Shown: piece by piece, positions 59,605 through 64,000 of the stretch
Layout: every line of letters begins with the position of its first letter
How positions within the stretch are numbered: position 1 is the first letter of the stretch
Assembly (NCBI GenBank): GCA_934454525.1
Contig: CAKSFM010000001.1
Coordinates: 124,001-188,000, forward strand
Direction of reading: 5' to 3'
Origin: an uncultured Clostridia bacterium
Lineage (GTDB): Bacteria > Bacillota > Clostridia > UMGS1883
DNA: 64,000 nt
Position numbers and translations under genes: made by a program
The notes under the pieces: generated by a model
Database searches by the model: none
What the model saw: only the letters and a program-made list of their open reading frames with translations
Told to the model about the DNA's origin: nothing

Positions 59605-61977
59605 ATGGCAAACAAAAAACAGTTTTTACCCATTATTCCAGTGCGCGGATTTATTGTTTTCCCGAAAATGACATTTCATTTCGATGTGGCACGGAAAAAA
59701 AGCATTGCGGCAATTGAGCAGGCGGTTGCCGCCGACGGATATGTTTTCCTTGCGGCACAAAAAGACGCCGCGCTTGACGAGCCGGCAGAGGAAGATATCT
59801 ACAGCTTCGGCACAATCGCAAAAATAAAGCAGATGGTGCGCCTGCACGAAGGCGGTGTGCGTATTCTTGCCGAGGGCATTTCGCGCGGCAGAATGATTCC
59901 TCCGCTTGAAACGGAGGAGTTCTACGAGGCTCTCGTTGAAAGCAGGAACAGCAGCAGCAGAAATCTTTCACCTGAAGAATATGCGGCATTTCTGCACAAG
60001 ATACATTCGCTGATAAATGATTTCATATCGCTTAACTCTCAGCTTTCGGCGGAAACGCTTCAGAAATCGCTTCCGGAGGATGATCCGTCCTCCCTTGCGG
60101 ACGCTATCGCCGGAAATCTTCTGCGCAGACTTGAGGATAAGCAGATAATTCTTGAAACAACGAACGTTAAGCTGCGCTTTGAAAAGCTTGTCGATATTAT
60201 GGCAAGCGAGGTTAAAATTCTTGAAATGGAAAATGTTATTGCAAGCCGCGTCAAGAAACAGATGGACGATAACAACCACGACTACTATCTGCGCGAGCAG
60301 CTGAAAGCCATCCGTGCGGAGCTTGGCGAGGACGAATTTTCGGAAGCTGATATGTTCCGCGATAAGATTGACAGCGCGGCAATGACGGAAGAAGCGCGCG
60401 AAAAAGCGCTTTACGAGCTGAAAAACTTTGAACGGCTGCCGCCGACATCGCCCGAAAGCGCTATCTCCCGCCATTACCTTGAAGTTATGTGCGATTTCCC
60501 GTGGGGGATATACAATGCAAATCCGCCCGACATAAAAAAATCACGCCGCATCCTTGATGAGGATCACTGCGGCATGGAAAAGGTGAAAAAGAGAATTATC
60601 GAGCAGCTTTCGGTGTTTAAACTTACCGACAAGCCATCCGGAAGCATCCTTTGCCTGCTCGGAGCGCCGGGTGTGGGCAAAACAAGCGTTGCGCGGTCAA
60701 TTGCGCGCGCGGCAGGGCGCGAATATGTGCGCATAAGTCTCGGCGGTGTTCGTGACGAGGCTGAAATCCGCGGTCACAGAAAAACATATATCGGCGCAAT
60801 GCCCGGAAGAATTATCAATGCCCTTACCCGTGCAAAAACAAGTGACCCGCTAATTTTGCTTGATGAAATTGACAAGCTCGGGTCTGACTATAAGGGTGAC
60901 CCGTCATCCGCACTTCTGGAAGTTCTCGACGGAGAGCAGAACAGCTCATTCCGCGACAATTTCATGGAAACAGGCGTTGACCTCTCAAAGGTTATGTTTA
61001 TAGCAACAGCAAACAATGCCGAAACGATTCCGGCGCCGCTGTATGACAGGCTGGAGATAATCGAAATGGCAAGCTATACCGAGCAGGAAAAGCTTGCGAT
61101 TGCCGAAAAGCACCTTATTCCGAAAGAGCTTGAAAAGCACGGACTTTCGAAAAAAAGCGTCAGATTCACGGCTAAAGCTGTTGAAAAAATAATCCGCGGT
61201 TACACGCGCGAAGCCGGTGTGCGCAGGCTTGAGCGCGAAATTGCCGCAGTTTGCAGGCAGGCAGCCGCAAAAACCGTTGCCGGAGATGCGGCGGTAAAAT
61301 CGGTTACCGACAAGAACATATCGGAATACCTCGGTGCAGCGCGCTATACGGATGATTATGCGGAGAAAAAGCCGCAGATCGGGCTTGTGAACGGAATTGC
61401 ATGGACAAGCGTCGGCGGAGAAGTTCTCAAATGCGAGGTACTTGCGCTTGACGGCAGCGGTAAAATCAAGCTGACGGGAAAGCTCGGCGATGTTATGAAA
61501 GAGTCGGCAGAAACAGCCGTAAGCTTTGTCAGAAGCCTTGCCGCACCGCTCGGCATTGACCCGATGTTTTATAAAAATAAAGATATACACATTCATTTTC
61601 CCGAAGGAGCCGTTCCGAAAGACGGTCCGAGCGCCGGAATAACAATTGCAACAGCGGTTGCAAGCGCCCTTTCCGGGAGACCCGTGAGATGCACAATCGC
61701 CATGACGGGCGAAATATCACTGCGCGGCAGAGTTTTGCCGATCGGCGGACTTAAGGAAAAATCACTGGGGGCATACCGACTCGGGATAAGGGAAATAATA
61801 ATTCCGCAGGAAAACGTTAAAGATTTGGAGGAAATTCCCGCGGAGGTTCGTGAAAAAATACTATTTCATCCCGTGACGCGCTGCGAGGAAGTTTTCTCAC
61901 TTGCGTTGACGCCCAAAAAAGAGCGGACGGTTTTTCGTGCCGAAAATGAAAGGAGCGCCGCACATGAATATTCATAA
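59605..61977 (+). CDS. lon: ATP-dependent protease Lon
   Basis: 790 residues. N-terminal substrate domain (IPVRGFIVFPKMTFHF start), Walker A GAPGVGKTS near residue 353, Walker B LDEIDKLGSDYKGDPSSALLEVLD, and the Ser-Lys catalytic pair in PKDGPSAGI (Ser near 679) and IGGLKEKSLGA (Lys near 722). Degrades misfolded and regulatory proteins in the cytoplasm. AAGGAC precedes the ATG. The last 14 bases overlap engB, the usual lon-ysxC order in Firmicutes. Confidence 0.97.
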   Translation: MANKKQFLPIIPVRGFIVFPKMTFHFDVARKKSIAAIEQAVAADGYVFLAAQKDAALDEPAEEDIYSFGTIAKIKQMVRLHEGGVRILAEGISRGRMIPPLETEEFYEALVESRNSSSRNLSPEEYAAFLHKIHSLINDFISLNSQLSAETLQKSLPEDDPSSLADAIAGNLLRRLEDKQIILETTNVKLRFEKLVDIMASEVKILEMENVIASRVKKQMDDNNHDYYLREQLKAIRAELGEDEFSEADMFRDKIDSAAMTEEAREKALYELKNFERLPPTSPESAISRHYLEVMCDFPWGIYNANPPDIKKSRRILDEDHCGMEKVKKRIIEQLSVFKLTDKPSGSILCLLGAPGVGKTSVARSIARAAGREYVRISLGGVRDEAEIRGHRKTYIGAMPGRIINALTRAKTSDPLILLDEIDKLGSDYKGDPSSALLEVLDGEQNSSFRDNFMETGVDLSKVMFIATANNAETIPAPLYDRLEIIEMASYTEQEKLAIAEKHLIPKELEKHGLSKKSVRFTAKAVEKIIRGYTREAGVRRLEREIAAVCRQAAAKTVAGDAAVKSVTDKNISEYLGAARYTDDYAEKKPQIGLVNGIAWTSVGGEVLKCEVLALDGSGKIKLTGKLGDVMKESAETAVSFVRSLAAPLGIDPMFYKNKDIHIHFPEGAVPKDGPSAGITIATAVASALSGRPVRCTIAMTGEISLRGRVLPIGGLKEKSLGAYRLGIREIIIPQENVKDLEEIPAEVREKILFHPVTRCEEVFSLALTPKKERTVFRAENERSAAHEYS

Positions 61978-62563
61978 TGTTTCGCTCACTGTTTCAGCGG
62001 TAGATCCGAAGCAGTATCCGGAAACAGATTTCCCCGATATTGCTTTTGCGGGGCGGAGCAACGTTGGCAAAAGTTCGTTTATCAACAAGCTGCTGAATCG
62101 GAAAAGCCTTGCACGGACAAGTTCAAAACCCGGGAAAACGGCAACAATCAATTTCTATAATATTGACGATTCAATAAATTTTGTTGATCTTCCCGGTTAT
62201 GGATATGCGCAGGTAAGCAAAGCGGAGAAAAAGAAGTGGGGGGCAATGATTGAAACATATCTCAACACGCGCGAAACACTGGTGTGTACAGCGCTGCTGG
62301 TTGATGCGCGCCACAAGCCGACCGCCGATGATTTGACGATGCTCGGCTATATCCGCCGCCGCCACGGATTTGCGCTTGTGATAGCAACAAAATGTGATAA
62401 GATTGCAAAAACCAAACTTAATGATCATCTTGACGAGATATACTACACGCTCAATCTTACGGATGAGGATATTATGATTCCGTTCAGTGCGCAAACCGGA
62501 ATGGGGCGCGACGACGCGTGGGAGGTTATAAATGAGATCTGCAATCCGGAAATCAACAAATAG
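61964..62563 (+). CDS. engB: Ribosome biogenesis GTPase EngB/YsxC
   Basis: 199 residues from the ATG at 61964, after GAAAGGAG; a longer frame from 61937 has no site. G1 AFAGRSNVGKSSFINKLLN near residue 27, switch region TSSKPGKTATINFY, G3 DLPGYGYAQV, G4 TKCDK. Needed for large ribosomal subunit assembly. Overlaps the lon end. Confidence 0.97.
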   Translation: MNIHNVSLTVSAVDPKQYPETDFPDIAFAGRSNVGKSSFINKLLNRKSLARTSSKPGKTATINFYNIDDSINFVDLPGYGYAQVSKAEKKKWGAMIETYLNTRETLVCTALLVDARHKPTADDLTMLGYIRRRHGFALVIATKCDKIAKTKLNDHLDEIYYTLNLTDEDIMIPFSAQTGMGRDDAWEVINEICNPEINK

Positions 62564-62572
62564 CGTCCGGAA

Positions 62573-62625
62573 AAAAATAACTGCACCGGTTTGTACCGCT
62601 TGTACAAACCGGTGCAGTTATTTTT
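62573..62625. terminator. Bidirectional terminator between engB and htrA
   Basis: A 24-bp perfect inverted repeat (62573-62596 with 62602-62625) around a 5-nt loop, with A- and T-runs at the ends; serves the two converging genes. Confidence 0.92.
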
Positions 62626-62639
62626 GCGCGTGATACCAT

Positions 62640-64000
62640 TTAATTCTCTTTTTGCGTATTCTCCTCCTGCCCGACTTTATCGATTGATTTTGAACGGTTG
62701 CTGAGTGTGACCTCTATTTCCTTTTCCTTATATTCGTTGCCGCTCGGAATCTGAACGGTTACCTTAACTTTCTCACCGGACTTGTAGTATGTGAGCCTAT
62801 CCTGAAGCTGTTCAATCGAACTCATGGAAAATCCGTCAAAGGCGGTGATGACATAACCCTTTTGAATTCCGGCTTTTTCAGCTGCAAGTCCTTTTGTGAC
62901 GGAATTCACGAAAACACCCGTCGGAATGCCGTACGCCTGTGAAGCCGAAGATGAAACCGTTGCACCCGTTATTCCGAGAAATCCCTGTTTTTTCTCGTCA
63001 ACAACGCTTCTTGTTTTCTTAACCATAAGCTCATCTATAATATTTCCGACATCGCTTATGGGAATTGCATATCCCATTCCCTCAACGCCGTTTGCGGCGA
63101 TTTTAACGGAATTGATTCCGATTACCTCGCCCGACATATTCAGAAGCGCACCGCCGCTGTTACCGGGATTGATTGCCGCATCCGTCTGAATAAATGAATT
63201 TGTAACATTGCCGGATTTGTTTCCGTCCGTGCTTTCCATAGATATTTTTCTGTTTGTTGCGCTTATATATCCGACAGTTGTTGACTGACCGTAGCCGAGT
63301 GCATTGCCGATTGCGATAACCTGATCGCCTGCCTGAAGCTTGGAGGAATCCCCGATTGTTGCAATTTTAATTTCAGAAAGCACGTCCTCCGGAATATCCT
63401 TAAGCGCCACGGCGATAACCGCAAGGTCCTTATCGGAGTTATATCCCTTTACCGTTGCGGACGGAATTGACGCATTTGCATCAAGCTCGGAACTGTCGCC
63501 GGAGATTTCTCCCCTTAAATCGCTTTGCGCGTTCTGAGATTCAAGCTTGCTCTCAACTGAGCTGAAAATCACCGAAAGCGCTTTCGAATTTGCAACAACA
63601 TGGTAATTGGTAACAATAAGCAGCTCGCTGTCATTCTTTCCGATAACAATGCCGCTGCCGGTGCTTGTGCTTTCCTGCGAATATGTTCCGAAGAACGTCA
63701 TCACATCGGAAACGCTCCTGTTTGTTATTGCAACAATTGACGGCATACAGGCGGAAACTATCTCCGAAACACTGCCCTCCGTATTCGTTTTGCCGCTGCT
63801 CTTTTTGAGCGCCACATCCGTTGTGCCGATTGATACCTTTGACAATACAAGCTTTGTCGAAAGGCTGTTTGCGAAACCGAAAGCCGAACCTGCCACAATT
63901 CCGCCGACAAGCGCAAGCGCAATAACGCGCGGCCAGCGGCGTTTTGCCTTTGCTGCAACGCGCTGTGTTACCGTAAAACCCGGATTCCGGTGCGGTTCTT
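62640..64000 (-). CDS. htrA: Membrane-anchored HtrA/DegP serine protease (5' partial)
   Basis: The frame is open past a GTG at 63896 to the window edge, so the N-terminus is cut off; 453 residues are visible. A basic stretch then a membrane helix (RVIALALVGGIVAGSAFGFA), as in the HtrA anchors of Gram-positives. The trypsin-like domain has the catalytic His in TNYHVV, Asp in KDLAVIAV, and Ser in NPGNSGGALL. A C-terminal PDZ domain (GIPTGVFVNSVTKGLAAEKAGIQKGYVITAFDG) follows, then a polar Lys/Glu/Asn tail. Degrades misfolded exported proteins. Confidence 0.96.
   Translation of the reverse strand, partial: EPHRNPGFTVTQRVAAKAKRRWPRVIALALVGGIVAGSAFGFANSLSTKLVLSKVSIGTTDVALKKSSGKTNTEGSVSEIVSACMPSIVAITNRSVSDVMTFFGTYSQESTSTGSGIVIGKNDSELLIVTNYHVVANSKALSVIFSSVESKLESQNAQSDLRGEISGDSSELDANASIPSATVKGYNSDKDLAVIAVALKDIPEDVLSEIKIATIGDSSKLQAGDQVIAIGNALGYGQSTTVGYISATNRKISMESTDGNKSGNVTNSFIQTDAAINPGNSGGALLNMSGEVIGINSVKIAANGVEGMGYAIPISDVGNIIDELMVKKTRSVVDEKKQGFLGITGATVSSSASQAYGIPTGVFVNSVTKGLAAEKAGIQKGYVITAFDGFSMSSIEQLQDRLTYYKSGEKVKVTVQIPSGNEYKEKEIEVTLSNRSKSIDKVGQEENTQKEN

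Overview
The window looks like chromosomal DNA of an anaerobic, probably spore-forming Firmicute of the class Clostridia (gut Oscillospirales-like or a related lineage; the exact order cannot be fixed from sequence alone). The evidence is a pyruvate:ferredoxin oxidoreductase, a YunB sporulation protein, an AbrB/SpoVT-type regulator, a T-box leader, the LL-diaminopimelate aminotransferase route, HPr kinase with WhiA and RapZ, an ANTAR regulator beside glutamine synthetase, and S-layer and copper-amine-oxidase-like surface domains. Almost every intergenic region carries a textbook sigma-A promoter with 17-nt spacing.

Layout. Bases 1-7000: the 3' end of an unidentified gene, an orphan T-box leader with its terminator, an acyl-CoA synthetase bracketed by copies of a small TA-flanked inverted-repeat element (MITE-like), PFOR, and a second, structured repeat directly after the PFOR stop. 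7-16 kb: ComM-like ATPase and NhaC antiporter, rpmB, dCMP deaminase, yunB, then yqhQ-prmC, rpmE, tgt and an AbrB-like regulator. 15.5-22.6 kb (minus strand): rpsO, pnp, an M16 peptidase, ddl, murF and a DUF421 membrane protein whose Shine-Dalgarno sits inside a hairpin. 23-39.3 kb (minus strand): a tightly packed run pyrH-frr-uppS-cdsA-dxr-rseP-nusB-xseA-xseB-ispA-prfA-hprK-murB-rapZ-whiA-dnaE-small DUF2007-like gene, joining translation, isoprenoid and lipid synthesis, cell wall, catabolite control and replication. 39.4-44.4 kb: AraC regulator, the second copy of the structured repeat, upp, a cytidylate-kinase-like protein and a large GH106-like glycosidase. 44.6-51.8 kb: initiator tRNA-fMet, then glnA-ANTAR-pyrG-purA-dapF-dapL behind a hairpin leader. 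51.9-64 kb: an SCP2 protein with a histone-H1-like tail, an envelope group (SLH protein, MalT/LuxR-type regulator, WG-repeat protein, PpiC foldase), then lon-engB and an HtrA protease that runs off the window.

The most unusual material is non-coding. (1) A MITE-like family with about 20-bp TAGGCATA-type terminal inverted repeats and TA ends has at least three recognisable copies plus an end fragment. One copy lies exactly 3' of the T-box terminator, and one 96-bp piece lies in frame inside the secretion-signal region of the WG-repeat protein. (2) A separate repeat of about 190-220 bp lies 6-8 nt after the stop codons of PFOR and upp, in the same orientation as each gene, with long hairpins and one compensatory base pair. 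(3) Three other leader or RNA signals stand out: an SD-sequestering hairpin before DUF421, a minimal attenuator before glnA, and an initiator tRNA with an extra base in the T arm.
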